The notes below the pieces were generated by a model. The model saw only the letters and a list, made by a program, of their open reading frames with translations. It did not search any database and was not told the origin of the DNA. From UBA9619 sp964630665 (lineage in GTDB: Bacteria; Pseudomonadota; Gammaproteobacteria; Arenicellales; UBA868), in contig CAZVVN010000005.1 in assembly GCA_964630665.1 (NCBI GenBank), positions 1 through 64,000 of the forward strand: a stretch of DNA of 64,000 nucleotides. The letters are read 5' to 3'. Shown piece after piece: positions 36,882 through 46,011 of the stretch. Position numbers and translations under genes: made by a program. Position 1 is the stretch's first letter; the number at the start of each line of letters is the position of its first letter.

Positions 36882-37925
36882 CTAAGTCTCCGCTTTCTTC
36901 AGCAGCATCGCGTCACCGTAGCTGTAAAAGCGATAGCCTTCGTTGACCGCATGCCTGTAGGCATCGAGGACTCTCCTCGTACCGGCAAAGGCGCTGACCA
37001 TGACCAACAGCGTGGAGCGGGGCAAGTGAAAATTTGTGACGAGTAAATCAACTACGCGAAAACGGTAACCCGGTGTAATGAAAATTCCGGTCTCACCTTC
37101 GCGGGCCGCAAGCGCACCCGACTGCGCCGCGCTTTCCAAGGCGCGGGCCACTGTCGTGCCCACTGCAACGACGCGACCACCTGCATGGCGTGTCCTCTGT
37201 ATGGCATCAATAACCTGCTGACTCACTGACATCCATTCCTTGTGCATCCGGTGACATTCTATGCGCTCACCTCTCAAGGGTTGAAAAGTGCCGGCCCCGA
37301 CGTGAAGTGTGACGAACACCGAATCAATGCCTCGAGAGCCGAGGCGGGCGAATAACGCCTGATCGAAGTGAAGGCCCGCCGTCGGCGCTGCTACTGCGCC
37401 AGGTACCCGGGCGAAAACCGTCTGATAACGATCCTGGTCATCTTCTTCTGCTTTTCGCTTTATATAAGGGGGCAGAGGGACCTGGCCCTCCTCGGCCAGA
37501 ATTCTGAACATGGGAGTTTCGCTTAACGAGACCAGTGTCTTGAATCCTGACGCCTCTGCTTCAACCCCAAGGGGGCGGCCGCGAGCCGTGGTCAGCTTTG
37601 TCCCGACTCTGACTGGCTTGTTCGATCCTATCTGCGCCAGGCATTTCGAATCGCCCAGCAGTCGTTCGATCAGAATTTCAACCGCACCGCCGGTCCCTGA
37701 CTTGCGTGCCAGCAGTCGGGCCTTGAGCACTCTGGTGTCATTAAAGACAAGCAGATCTCCGGGCTGAAGGACTTGAGGAAGATCGGAAAATCTGAGGTCC
37801 CCGACTGGTGCATCTGAATTCGGGACGACCATCAAGCGGCTCGCCGAGCGCTTCGCTAAAGGCCGCTGCGCAACCAACCGTTCAGGCAGGTCAAATTGAA
37901 AATCCTGGCAAAGCATGTCACTCAA
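36882..37925 (-). CDS. queA: S-adenosylmethionine:tRNA ribosyltransferase-isomerase QueA
   Basis: Second step of queuosine formation on tRNA. The conserved segments are FDLPERLVAQRPL, DLLVFNDTRVLKARL, TAGLHFD and TNFHLPRSTLLVMVSAFAG. It has 347 residues from ATG 37925; another in-frame ATG three codons later is equally plausible. It is first in the queA-tgt-yajC-secD-secF run. Confidence 0.96.
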   Translation of the reverse strand: MSDMLCQDFQFDLPERLVAQRPLAKRSASRLMVVPNSDAPVGDLRFSDLPQVLQPGDLLVFNDTRVLKARLLARKSGTGGAVEILIERLLGDSKCLAQIGSNKPVRVGTKLTTARGRPLGVEAEASGFKTLVSLSETPMFRILAEEGQVPLPPYIKRKAEEDDQDRYQTVFARVPGAVAAPTAGLHFDQALFARLGSRGIDSVFVTLHVGAGTFQPLRGERIECHRMHKEWMSVSQQVIDAIQRTRHAGGRVVAVGTTVARALESAAQSGALAAREGETGIFITPGYRFRVVDLLVTNFHLPRSTLLVMVSAFAGTRRVLDAYRHAVNEGYRFYSYGDAMLLKKAET

Positions 37926-38097
37926 TTTCGCTTGGCCCTGACGGCGCGGCCGATACGGGGACCTACCGGGAGTGTGATTTGATTGGGGTCAGCTGCCATG
38001 TCATGCTCCGCCTTAGGGTCCCAATTGTAGTGGCCAAACACCATCCCGGTTGTCTCTTCCAGACATTATTCCCAACCCGCTCCCCGCAATCGCGCTT

Positions 38098-39087
38098 ATG
38101 ACCTCTTATTCGCCGCCGCCAATAGTCGACCTTAATATCGATCAAGGTCATTCTGATGACCCCGACATCGCTCAGGCGCTCGACAGGGCCCTGTCAGGCT
38201 GCGGTTTCTGTTACCTCACGGGACACGGGGTGTCCGGCAAAATAATCGACGAGTTGTTCCAGGCAAATCGGCAGTTTCATGCCCAGACAGAAACCAAAAA
38301 ACAATCTGTTCAAATCAATCGCCATCACCGCGGGTACATCAGTGACCAATCCAGTACTCTGGTCACCTCGTCCATTGAAAAGCCCACGGGCCCGAATTAT
38401 TCGGAGTCCTTCATGGTCATGCAGCCTGTCGATCCTACGCACCCCCACTGGGGTACTGCTGTTTTCGGTCCCAACCAGTGGCCGGATGAACTAGGGACCG
38501 GTTTCAGGGGTGTTGTCGAGTCTTACTACCAGGCGATGGCGGAACTGTCCCGCCACCTGACACGGCAACTAGCTAGAGCCCTGGGCCAGAACACGGACGT
38601 GTTCGATCGGTTTTTCACCGACCCGACCGTCTTTTTACGTCTATTGCGATACCCTCCAATCAGATCTCCAGGCAGGGCAAAGGGATACGGCGCAGCCCCG
38701 CACACCGACCACGGCTTCCTCACCCTCGTTGCGCAGGACGGCAGGAGGGGGCTTGAGGTACGCCATCCAGACGGCCGGTGGCTAGCGGTCGAACCCCGGC
38801 CGGCTTCTTTTGTCTTGAACGTGGCCGATATGCTGTCGCTGTGGTCAGGGGGGCGCTGGCCATCGACCCCACACAGAGTCACTCTGGGCACCACAGAACG
38901 TTTCTCAGCCGCCTTTTTCTTTGATCCGAATTTCGATACCTGGGTCGAGCCGCTCAACAGTCCTCATGGATCACCCAACCATTTCAGACCTGTGCATTAC
39001 GGTGACTACCTTATGGCACGGTTTGACCACAACTATGCCTACCGGCACGCAGATACCGATGAATCAGCACCTGCTCCCGAGTGCTGA
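38098..39087 (+). CDS. Isopenicillin N synthase-like 2-oxoglutarate/Fe(II) oxygenase
   Basis: A non-heme iron oxygenase of 329 residues. The N-terminal DIOX_N part (CGFCYLTGHGVSGKIIDELF) and the 2OG-Fe(II) domain are both complete. The iron ligands are His202 and Asp204 in HTDHGFLTL and His259 in PHRVTLG, followed by the ERFSAAFFFDP segment that binds the co-substrate. The substrate cannot be inferred. Relatives act on small molecules in ethylene, alkaloid or amino-acid metabolism. Its last 24 bp overlap the convergent beta-lactamase-like gene. Confidence 0.85.
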   Translation: MTSYSPPPIVDLNIDQGHSDDPDIAQALDRALSGCGFCYLTGHGVSGKIIDELFQANRQFHAQTETKKQSVQINRHHRGYISDQSSTLVTSSIEKPTGPNYSESFMVMQPVDPTHPHWGTAVFGPNQWPDELGTGFRGVVESYYQAMAELSRHLTRQLARALGQNTDVFDRFFTDPTVFLRLLRYPPIRSPGRAKGYGAAPHTDHGFLTLVAQDGRRGLEVRHPDGRWLAVEPRPASFVLNVADMLSLWSGGRWPSTPHRVTLGTTERFSAAFFFDPNFDTWVEPLNSPHGSPNHFRPVHYGDYLMARFDHNYAYRHADTDESAPAPEC

Positions 39088-40212
39088 GTCTGGGCAAGCA
39101 GTCGCGGCACCCATCACCCTAGCGATGAAACCATCCATGAAGTCAGAATTAATCCAACGCACCACCGCCACCAGGTCGCGGGGCGCATCGACCCACACAT
39201 AGTTGGCTCCGGCCCCATAGGCAAACACACTGGATTCCGGGGCACTGGCAAACATCTTACAGTCCGTGTTCAGCCACCACATGAGTCCATAGCTCGGATT
39301 GAGTTTGCAAGGCTCGAAGAGCTGTGCGATCAGCTTTCTGGGCAGCACCTCATGGCCACCCCAAGACCCGCCCCTCGCGATCAGAAGTCCCATCCGGGCA
39401 TGGTCTTTCGCGCTGATCCAAAGACCTCCTCCCCAGTGGGCGCCACCCGACACGGACGGGATCGCCTGCCCGTTTACCTCAACCCAGCTGTTTCGGTACC
39501 CGTACCACTCCCAACTCCGGCTGGCACCAATGGGGTCCATGATGTATTCGTGCAGGACCTCCCCCAGTGGACGGCTGAAAAGCAGGGTCAGGCACAACGC
39601 TGCCAGGTTGACCCGCACGTCGTTATATTCCCAGTGGGTCCCGGGAGGACAGAGACGTCGCGGGCCACCTTTGGCCGAAGTTCTAGACCCCGGTCCAACC
39701 TGCCGGTTCCGATCAACCTGATCCGGTTTTGTCCACAGGGTTCCCTCCCACTCACTGGTCTGCTGTAACAGGTGACGCCAGCTGATCTTCTGATTCTGCA
39801 GTGCCCCAAAATGTGTGCACAGGCCATAATCCTGCAACAGGTCGTCGAGGTCCCGAATCAAACCAAGTCTGAGAGCGACGAGTGCGCACAGGGCGATATA
39901 ACTCTTTGTCGCACTGAATGTCGTGTCTACCCGGTCAGCATTACCCCATTCTGCAATGATCTTCCCCTGGCTGACGATAACCCCTGCAGGCCCGCCACGG
40001 GGTTTCAGGGGCCCTAGGATCTCACTCCAGGATGGTGGTTCATCACCGGCTATCGCCTTCTGTTCCGAAAGATCGATTAACCAGTCGGTCTCATGCTCGC
40101 AGACGTAAGCTACTGCCGCCTCTATTCCGCTTTCGTCGAAGCCGACTTCAGCGGGCGGCGATCGCTGCCAAACATCTGCCCGAGGTGGTATTTCAGTGTT
40201 TGTCGTCAACAA
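39064..40212 (-). CDS. Beta-lactamase-fold serine hydrolase
   Basis: A 382-residue protein of the penicillin-binding-protein/class C beta-lactamase fold. The catalytic Ser-x-x-Lys is SATK (in TTFSATKSYIAL), the Tyr-x-Asn equivalent is YND, and GAGANYVW near the C terminus may replace the KTG strand. There is no signal peptide, so it is probably cytoplasmic; such proteins are often esterases or amidases rather than resistance enzymes. It overlaps the convergent oxygenase gene. Confidence 0.8.
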   Translation of the reverse strand: MLTTNTEIPPRADVWQRSPPAEVGFDESGIEAAVAYVCEHETDWLIDLSEQKAIAGDEPPSWSEILGPLKPRGGPAGVIVSQGKIIAEWGNADRVDTTFSATKSYIALCALVALRLGLIRDLDDLLQDYGLCTHFGALQNQKISWRHLLQQTSEWEGTLWTKPDQVDRNRQVGPGSRTSAKGGPRRLCPPGTHWEYNDVRVNLAALCLTLLFSRPLGEVLHEYIMDPIGASRSWEWYGYRNSWVEVNGQAIPSVSGGAHWGGGLWISAKDHARMGLLIARGGSWGGHEVLPRKLIAQLFEPCKLNPSYGLMWWLNTDCKMFASAPESSVFAYGAGANYVWVDAPRDLVAVVRWINSDFMDGFIARVMGAATACPDSALGSRC

Positions 40213-40278
40213 CTCCGCCTGGGGATTGGTTACCCTCGAAACTTCAAAAAAGACTTTCGCTCCGGGGTTCAGACAACT

Positions 40279-41247
40279 TTACGCTGTCATCTCCAGTAGG
40301 GAATACATAGTCTCTTCTGTCAGATTGCCGCCGGTGACGAGGGCAACGGTCACTAAAGACCGATCGACCTTGTCGGAAAGATATCCCGCAGCCGCGACCG
40401 CCCCAGCGGGTTCAACCAGCAGCTTGCCGCGAAAAAGCAGATCACGAAAAGCCTGACTAATTTCCTTCTCTGAGACCAATACCACGTCGTCCATGTATGC
40501 CTGCAGGTGATGAAACGGAAACGTCCCGGGATAACGGGCCGATAAACCGTCTGCGATCGAATCCCAGTGAGTGATCGTTACTGGTTCGCCCGCCCGCCGG
40601 GACAGATAATAGGCGTTCGCGCTTTCGGGCTGGACGCCCACCACACGGACATCCGGCGCAGTCAGCTTGACGGCACTGGCAACCCCCGCAGCCAACCCAC
40701 CGCTGGACACCGGCACCAGAACCTGTTGAACCCCCGGCAGATCCTCGACGATCTCAAGGCCGATACTGGCGTGGCCTGCGACCACCGGCCGGTACTCCCA
40801 GGTATCGATCCCGGTCATACCTCGTTCGCGGGCCACCTTTTCAACCGCCGGCTGCCGTTGCAGCGCATCTTTGCCGCAAAACACCACCTCTGCACCCAGA
40901 TCCCTGGTCGCTGCGATCTTGTATTCACTGGTCTGATCGAGCATCACCACCACGATCTTCACGCTCAACGTTGACCCTGCGAAGGCGAAGGCCTGCGCAA
41001 AATTTCCCGAGGAAGCCACAACAACTCCCTGGGCCCGATCCGTATCACTCATGGCGTTCAGCACATTGAATGCCGAGCGCACCTTATAGGCCCCGGTAAT
41101 CTGCAGGTTTTCTGCTTTTAGATACAACGCCTCTTGGCCGGTATCACTGACTTTCGGGGCTAATGGCAAAATTGGTGTTCGTCGAACAATACTGGGCAAC
41201 GCGCCTCTAGCCGTGCGTATTTCGCCAAGAGTGGTCAATTCATACAT
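40279..41247 (-). CDS. PLP-dependent threonine/serine dehydratase-like enzyme
   Basis: A fold-type II PLP enzyme of 322 residues. The PLP lysine is in NLQITGAYKVRSAFN, where typical threonine dehydratases have a SFK-R-A pattern. The glycine loop that binds phosphate is SSGGLAAGVA, and ASSGNFAQAFA is the substrate loop. There is no C-terminal ACT domain, so it is catabolic-type or a racemase/dehydratase of another hydroxyamino acid. ATG 41247 aligns with the family start. Confidence 0.82.
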   Translation of the reverse strand: MYELTTLGEIRTARGALPSIVRRTPILPLAPKVSDTGQEALYLKAENLQITGAYKVRSAFNVLNAMSDTDRAQGVVVASSGNFAQAFAFAGSTLSVKIVVVMLDQTSEYKIAATRDLGAEVVFCGKDALQRQPAVEKVARERGMTGIDTWEYRPVVAGHASIGLEIVEDLPGVQQVLVPVSSGGLAAGVASAVKLTAPDVRVVGVQPESANAYYLSRRAGEPVTITHWDSIADGLSARYPGTFPFHHLQAYMDDVVLVSEKEISQAFRDLLFRGKLLVEPAGAVAAAGYLSDKVDRSLVTVALVTGGNLTEETMYSLLEMTA

Positions 41248-41429
41248 GATCAAACCAAGCATAACCAACCACCAGGACATCTTCCAGCACGAGTTTGGAT
41301 GGCTTTGAGCCCAACCTGGCCGAAGCGCCAAATTCCAACCAGCAAACGCGCCCCGTCGACAGCAACCGGATTACCCGAATCAAACGTCTGAATTGTTGCG
41401 GGCGACAATATAGAATAAGCCTCGACGAC

Positions 41430-41516
41430 GCCGAGGTGGCGAAACTGGTAGACGCGCCAGACTCAAAATCTGGTTTCAGCAATGAAGTGTCGGTTCGAGT
41501 CCGACCCTCGGTACCA
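41430..41516 (+). tRNA. tRNA-Leu(CAA)
   Basis: An 87-nt cloverleaf with encoded CCA. The acceptor is GCCGAGG/CCTCGGT with a G-U first pair. The anticodon stem and loop CCAGA-CTCAAAA-TCTGG gives anticodon CAA. The long variable arm marks a class II tRNA, and the T-loop is GGTTCGAGTCC. A TATAGAAT -10-like box lies about 20 bp upstream. It closely resembles E. coli tRNA-Leu(CAA). Confidence 0.96.
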
Positions 41517-41769
41517 ATGTTTCTTCTATATATAGGGTTTTTCGCCCCTCTAGCCCTTAAATACCGTCCTGGGACCCTAATAGTAAATCCCACCGCTCAC
41601 GATAGACCTCGAGTCTTCCTTGCGTGTCTTCGACTGTCGGCCATGCGGAGACCTTAATCGATCCCTCGAGTTTTAGCGAGGCCGAGATATAAAGGACCCG
41701 AGCCGGCAGAGCTACCAGAACAAAGAAATCAACGTAGGAGCAATCGTAGCGAACCCCGTCGATGCCGCG
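41517..41769. other. Region after tRNA-Leu without recognisable genes
   Basis: No start-to-stop frame with family resemblance is visible. A GGG-TTTTTC-GCCC element near 41536-41550 might end the tRNA transcript, but its stem is too weak to call. It may include further decayed sequence of the pseudogene that follows. Confidence 0.4.
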
Positions 41770-42244
41770 TTTTAAGAGAAAAGAGTATTTGGTTTTACCA
41801 GATACGCACAGGTCTTCACCTGGACTCGGTGGGTGATGTTTTTCGCCTTCGGTTCGACTGGGACAACACCGGGTCCCGGATGATCCCGGTTTCCGGGGGG
41901 CGCGCTTGGGTGGTCCGATGCATCTGCGTGAATATCGAGGATCCCGTTTCTACGATCAATCAAGCTGGGCCTACTCGCCCGAATATCGGCTGATCCCGGC
42001 ATGTCAGCCCTTGGTGAAGATGTTCAACCAACTAGGTTATCCAGTGCTCTAGTGGCAACTGGCTGTCTTCACCGATTTGGGACGCGTCGCACCACATTTC
42101 AACATCAGCGAATTTCATCGCAACATGAAGTCTACGGCCGGTATGGGGTTACGGATACTTGCCGAAGGACTGCTGATACGGATCGAGTTTCCCCCAATCA
42201 ACGAAGAATCCACCACACTGGTCACGATTGATCAGAGCTTTTGA
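41770..42244 (+). pseudogene. Remnant of an Omp85/surface-antigen outer membrane protein
   Basis: One frame reads LGGPMHLREYRGSRFYDQSS...WAYSPEYR, the LGG-x-x-LRGYR region of Omp85 barrels, then an in-frame TAG (42050-42052). It continues WQLAVFTDLGRVAP...GMGLRILAEGLLIRIEFP and ends VTIDQSF-stop at 42244. The terminal Phe is the outer membrane assembly signal. Upstream, a different frame gives FRLRFDWDNTGSR, resembling an earlier barrel strand, so there is at least one frameshift or deletion as well as the stop. Only about the last 150 codons remain. It is not BamA of the Bam complex, which is essential and must be elsewhere. Confidence 0.65.
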
Positions 42245-42369
42245 CTTTCCTAAATATGAAAAATCGCCCCAGACATGTGCCAAGTAGAATCGGTACAATA
42301 CGTCGCTTCATATTTTACTTAACCGGTTCGAGATGAAATATTTACTGCCTCAAACAAGGAGATGACTTG

Positions 42370-42735
42370 ATGAAGGGATACGTCACACTGGGTACAAATA
42401 ACTTGGAAGCGGCTGTGGACTTTTATGAGAAGCTGTTGTCGGGACTTGGCATCAGCAAAGGGACAGAGTTCCCTGGCCGTGCGGTCCGTTTCGGCACCGA
42501 ATCCGGAACTGAACTGGTCGTCATTACCCCGGCTGACGGCAAACCGGCGACAGTCGGCAACGGGACTATGGTCGCTCTGAAAGCAGAAAGCCAGGAACAG
42601 ATTCAGCAACTGCACGCCAGAGCGCTGGAACTCGGCGGCACAGACGAAGGCGCACCAGGATTTAGGACAGAGACTTTCTACGGTGCCTACTTTCGAGACC
42701 TGGACGGCAACAAGTTGGTCCTGTATACCGAGTGA
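42370..42735 (+). CDS. VOC-superfamily (glyoxalase/bleomycin-resistance fold) protein
   Basis: A 121-residue single VOC domain (YVTLGTNNLEAAVDFYEKLL at the start; GAYFRDLDGNKLVLYTE at the end, with the last Glu a likely metal ligand). ATG 42370 is well placed behind AAGGAG; a TTG just before it is an alternative. Function is unknown. The next gene, a DapA-like aldolase, starts 55 bp later and may be cotranscribed. Confidence 0.85.
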   Translation: MKGYVTLGTNNLEAAVDFYEKLLSGLGISKGTEFPGRAVRFGTESGTELVVITPADGKPATVGNGTMVALKAESQEQIQQLHARALELGGTDEGAPGFRTETFYGAYFRDLDGNKLVLYTE

Positions 42736-42790
42736 CGGAACCCGGACAAGCGCCGGCCATCGAATCGGAAAATCGACCGAGTAAAAAGAC

Positions 42791-43723
42791 ATGACTACCT
42801 CGCGAACCAATTCGGCAGACACACAGGGGTTTGCTGGAGTTTTCCCCGCGAATCCAACGCCCATCTCCGAATCTGGTGAGATTCATGAAGAGGCGCTGCG
42901 GGCCATTCTCGAAGACAACATGGTTCACGGGGCAGATGGATTCTGGCTGGCCGGCACATCCGGCGAGGGGCCTTTGTTATCCGAAGCGCAGCGCGACCGG
43001 GTCGCAGCGGTCGCCGGGGAAGTCACCAGAGGCCGCGCCCTTGCAATCATGCATGTTGGCGCTATTAACACGAGCACGGCGGCCAAGGGCGCCCGTAGCG
43101 CTGCTCGTGCCGGCTGTGCGGGCATCGCCTGCCTGCCACCTTTCCTGATCAAGGTGAGCCAAAGATCAATCATTGATCATTACAAGGCGGTTGCAGACGC
43201 CGCCGATGGCTTGCCACTTTTCGCCTACAATCTGCCGCAACTCACCCAGGTCGAATTTGACCGGGCCCTGATGGAGGCAGTACGAGAGGAAGTTCCTTCG
43301 CTAATTGGTCTCAAGCACTCGGCCTATGATCTCGCAATGATCAAGACCTGGGCAGACATGGAGCTTGCGTGTTTCTCGGGGTTCGGAGGACTTGCTCTGC
43401 CTGCTCTGGCCATGGGCGCGGTCGGTTCTATCGACGCACCATTATCAATCGCGCCATGGTTGTATTCGGAACTTTATGCCGCCTGGAAGGCCGGTGACAT
43501 CGACACCGCCCGATCTCGGCAGGCGTCAATTCAGGCGGTAGTGAACCTCACCGATCAGTTCGATGCTGTCTCACATGTGGGCAAAACGATTCTCGGTGCT
43601 CGCATTGGCATCGACTGTGGCGCATCCATCCTCCCGAATAACCGACTCACGAGCGAGCAGCAGAATACAATTCTGGACAATGCTGAGATCCTAGGTTTGC
43701 TCGACCCACCCGATATCGAATGA
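42791..43723 (+). CDS. DapA/NAL-family aldolase or dehydratase
   Basis: A 310-residue class I aldolase of the dihydrodipicolinate synthase/N-acetylneuraminate lyase superfamily. The Schiff-base Lys175 is in LIGLKHSA, Tyr146 in FAYNLPQ, and the GTSGEG motif that binds the carboxylate of the pyruvate moiety is present. The sequence does not look like housekeeping DapA (no GTTGE, HAE or RTG set). It is more likely a catabolic 2-oxo acid lyase of unknown substrate. Confidence 0.85.
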   Translation: MTTSRTNSADTQGFAGVFPANPTPISESGEIHEEALRAILEDNMVHGADGFWLAGTSGEGPLLSEAQRDRVAAVAGEVTRGRALAIMHVGAINTSTAAKGARSAARAGCAGIACLPPFLIKVSQRSIIDHYKAVADAADGLPLFAYNLPQLTQVEFDRALMEAVREEVPSLIGLKHSAYDLAMIKTWADMELACFSGFGGLALPALAMGAVGSIDAPLSIAPWLYSELYAAWKAGDIDTARSRQASIQAVVNLTDQFDAVSHVGKTILGARIGIDCGASILPNNRLTSEQQNTILDNAEILGLLDPPDIE

Positions 43724-43829
43724 CGCTTGTGAGTGCCGACTCCCTTACCGTAGATCGGCAACCCGCTGCTGGCAACCCCCATCGAACCCCTATACTCCGG
43801 ACCTTCTCGCCACCACAAAGCACTAGACG

Positions 43830-44399
43830 ATGAAACTTCTGTTCGATGTTTTCCCACTGGTTCTTTTTTTCGGGGCCTACAAACTGTACGACATCTACAT
43901 CGCAACCGCCGTTGCTATCGTGGCCTGTGTCATTCAAGTTGCACTCTTCTGGTCACGGAACAAACGCTTTGAGACCATGCACCTGGTCACCCTTGGAGTG
44001 ATCACGGTGTTCGGTGGCCTGACCCTGTTTTTTCGCGACGACACCTTCATCAAGTGGAAGCCGACTATTGTCAATTGGATTTTTGCCATCATTATCGTCG
44101 CCAGTCAGTTCGTTGGTCGGCGGACCGCACTCGAGGTCCTGCTGGGTTCGGCGCTCGATTTACCCAAGCAGATCTGGCGGCACGTCAACCTCAGCTGGGG
44201 CGCCTTCTTCTTGTTCGTCGGATGCCTCAACGTCTACGTGGCATTCTATTTCCGGCCCGAACTCAGCGAACAAGCCCGTACTGACTTCTGGGTCAATTTC
44301 AAGGTGTTTGGTCTGATGGGCCTGACCCTTGCTTTTGCGGTAATTCAGATGCTGTTCATCGCACGTTATCTGGCCCCTGACGACAGGGAGTCGTCCTGA
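43830..44399 (+). CDS. yciB: Inner membrane protein YciB (septation protein A)
   Basis: A 189-residue protein with five to six membrane helices. The family start MKLLFDVFPLVLFFGAYKL, the FIKWKPTIVNWIFA segment and the LNVYVAF helix are clear. It takes part in cell-envelope integrity and septation. It precedes bolA, a common gammaproteobacterial pairing. Confidence 0.95.
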   Translation: MKLLFDVFPLVLFFGAYKLYDIYIATAVAIVACVIQVALFWSRNKRFETMHLVTLGVITVFGGLTLFFRDDTFIKWKPTIVNWIFAIIIVASQFVGRRTALEVLLGSALDLPKQIWRHVNLSWGAFFLFVGCLNVYVAFYFRPELSEQARTDFWVNFKVFGLMGLTLAFAVIQMLFIARYLAPDDRESS

Positions 44400-44463
44400 A
44401 TCCCGTGCAAGCCGCCACTGGAGTCCCAATCGGAACATTTCACGGTCTGGTTTTTCTAGAATT

Positions 44464-44742
44464 GTGAATCGTGGCATAGACAGGGTCGAGATGATCCGCC
44501 AGCGGCTGTCAGCGCACCTGGATCCGGAATCCATTGAAATCGAGGATCAAAGCCACCTCCACGCCGGTCACGCGGGGGCAGCCTCGGGTGGTGGCCATTT
44601 CGAGGTGGTCGTGGTTACTCAGGATTTTTCCGGGCTGAATATGCTGGCCCGCCATCGGCTGGTTTACGACGCCCTGGGAGAGGCTATGCACAACGAGATC
44701 CATGCACTCAGCATCAAGGCTTATACACCGGACGAACTCTGA
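44464..44742 (+). CDS. bolA: BolA family protein
   Basis: Small partner of monothiol glutaredoxins in Fe-S trafficking. The fold signature HFEVVVVTQDFSGLNMLARHRLVYDAL and the conserved His in IHALSIKAYTP are present. The start is GTG 44464 (92 residues) or ATG 44491 (83 residues); the latter matches the usual family N terminus better. It is not linked to a grx gene here. Confidence 0.9.
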   Translation: MNRGIDRVEMIRQRLSAHLDPESIEIEDQSHLHAGHAGAASGGGHFEVVVVTQDFSGLNMLARHRLVYDALGEAMHNEIHALSIKAYTPDEL

Positions 44743-44785
44743 TCTGGGAATCGACCTGGAATAGCCGAAGGAATGTCGAAAAGCT

Positions 44786-44791
44786 TATAAT
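44786..44791 (+). promoter_or_regulatory. Consensus -10 box upstream of gcvT
   Basis: TATAAT, 70 bp upstream of the gcvT GTG, with no good -35 at 16-18 bp. It is a likely promoter for the gcvTHP-lipA operon, perhaps activator-dependent. The 118 bp leader shows no glycine riboswitch. Confidence 0.4.
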
Positions 44792-44860
44792 GAATCCATG
44801 GTGCGTATTGCCACTGGTCTCTGGTGAAAACCCTCGCTCCTGACCCCGCATTAGTGTCTG

Positions 44861-45967
44861 GTGGCTGACCGAACGCCGCTCTACGACCTACACCTCGAAC
44901 TCGGCGCCAAGATGGTCGAGTTCGAGGGATACGAGATGCCCCTCCGTTATCCCGATGGAATCATCGGCGAACATAAGCAGGTCCGCAACGCCACAGGGCT
45001 TTTCGATGTCTCGCACATGGGGCAGATTTGCGTCGACGGGCCCAATGCGGCGAGTTCGCTCGAATCACTGATCCCGACCGACCTTGTCGGCCTACCCCCT
45101 GGTCGTCAACGTTATGCCTACCTGACCAATGATCAGGGTGGCATTCTGGACGACTTAATGGTCTCGAACCTCGGCGATCATTTTCGGCTGGTCGTCAACG
45201 CAGCCAACAAACACACCGATATTGCCCATATCCAGGCAAAACTTAGTGATCAATGCCAGGTTGAACTACTCCCAGACCAGGCGCTCCTGGCCCTCCAGGG
45301 CCCGGCAACCCAAAAGGTCATCGCCCGCCTGAGTCCGGCGCTCAAGCAGCAGAGATTCATGGATGTTGCCCAGGTTAAGATCGGCAACATTGAGTGTCAG
45401 GCCTATCGCAGTGGCTACACTGGTGAAGACGGCTTCGAACTGTCACTGGCCAGTGGAGATGCTGAGACACTGGCTCGAATACTGCTAGGGCAAGTCGAGA
45501 CCACCCCGGCCGGCCTCGGCGCCCGAGACTCACTACGCCTCGAGGCAGGTCTTTGCCTGCACGGCAGTGACATTGACACCGATACCACGCCGGTTGAGGC
45601 CGGCATCGCTTGGGCGATCCCGGCCTGCCGGAGACCTGGTGGCGAGCGGGCCGGCGGCTTCCCGGGAGCCGAACGTATACTGGCCGAACTCGAAACCGGG
45701 CCCAAACAAGTTCGCGTTGGCATACAACCTGAGGGTCGAGCACCGGTCCGCGCGCACGCTCTGTTGCAGGCCCCGGACGGCACTTCAGTGGGTGAGGTCA
45801 CCAGCGGTGGTTACGGCCCTTCGGTGGCCAGACCCATCGCCATGGGTTACGTTCAGACCGGTTACTCGACTGCCGGTACGCAACTTCAGGCTATTGTCAG
45901 AAATAAGCCGGTTCCTGTAACGGTCTGTGCCTTGCCTTTCACGAAACATCGATATCTAAAATCATAA
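44861..45967 (+). CDS. gcvT: Glycine cleavage system T protein (aminomethyltransferase)
   Basis: Takes the aminomethyl group from GcvH to tetrahydrofolate and releases ammonia. It has 368 residues from GTG 44861. Folate- and substrate-site motifs are LFDVSHMGQI, LLALQGPA, SGYTGEDGFEL, LGARDSLRLEAGLCL and GEVTSGGYGPS. It is first of the gcvT-gcvH-gcvP-lipA operon. Confidence 0.96.
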   Translation: MADRTPLYDLHLELGAKMVEFEGYEMPLRYPDGIIGEHKQVRNATGLFDVSHMGQICVDGPNAASSLESLIPTDLVGLPPGRQRYAYLTNDQGGILDDLMVSNLGDHFRLVVNAANKHTDIAHIQAKLSDQCQVELLPDQALLALQGPATQKVIARLSPALKQQRFMDVAQVKIGNIECQAYRSGYTGEDGFELSLASGDAETLARILLGQVETTPAGLGARDSLRLEAGLCLHGSDIDTDTTPVEAGIAWAIPACRRPGGERAGGFPGAERILAELETGPKQVRVGIQPEGRAPVRAHALLQAPDGTSVGEVTSGGYGPSVARPIAMGYVQTGYSTAGTQLQAIVRNKPVPVTVCALPFTKHRYLKS

Positions 45968-46011
45968 ACTCGAGACCAACAATTGACACAATACAAGGGG
46001 AGTCAAACACT

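Noticed and set aside
39064..40212. Antibiotic-resistance beta-lactamase
   Set aside because: It has no signal peptide and no clear KTG motif. It is more likely an esterase or amidase of the same fold.
41430..41516. tRNA-Leu as an attachment site of an island
   Set aside because: No second copy of the tRNA 3' end was found nearby and no integrase gene is adjacent. The pseudogene downstream is not enough evidence.
44743..44860. Glycine riboswitch before gcvT
   Set aside because: The 118 bp leader is too short for the usual tandem aptamers and lacks recognisable conserved cores. Only a -10 box stands out.
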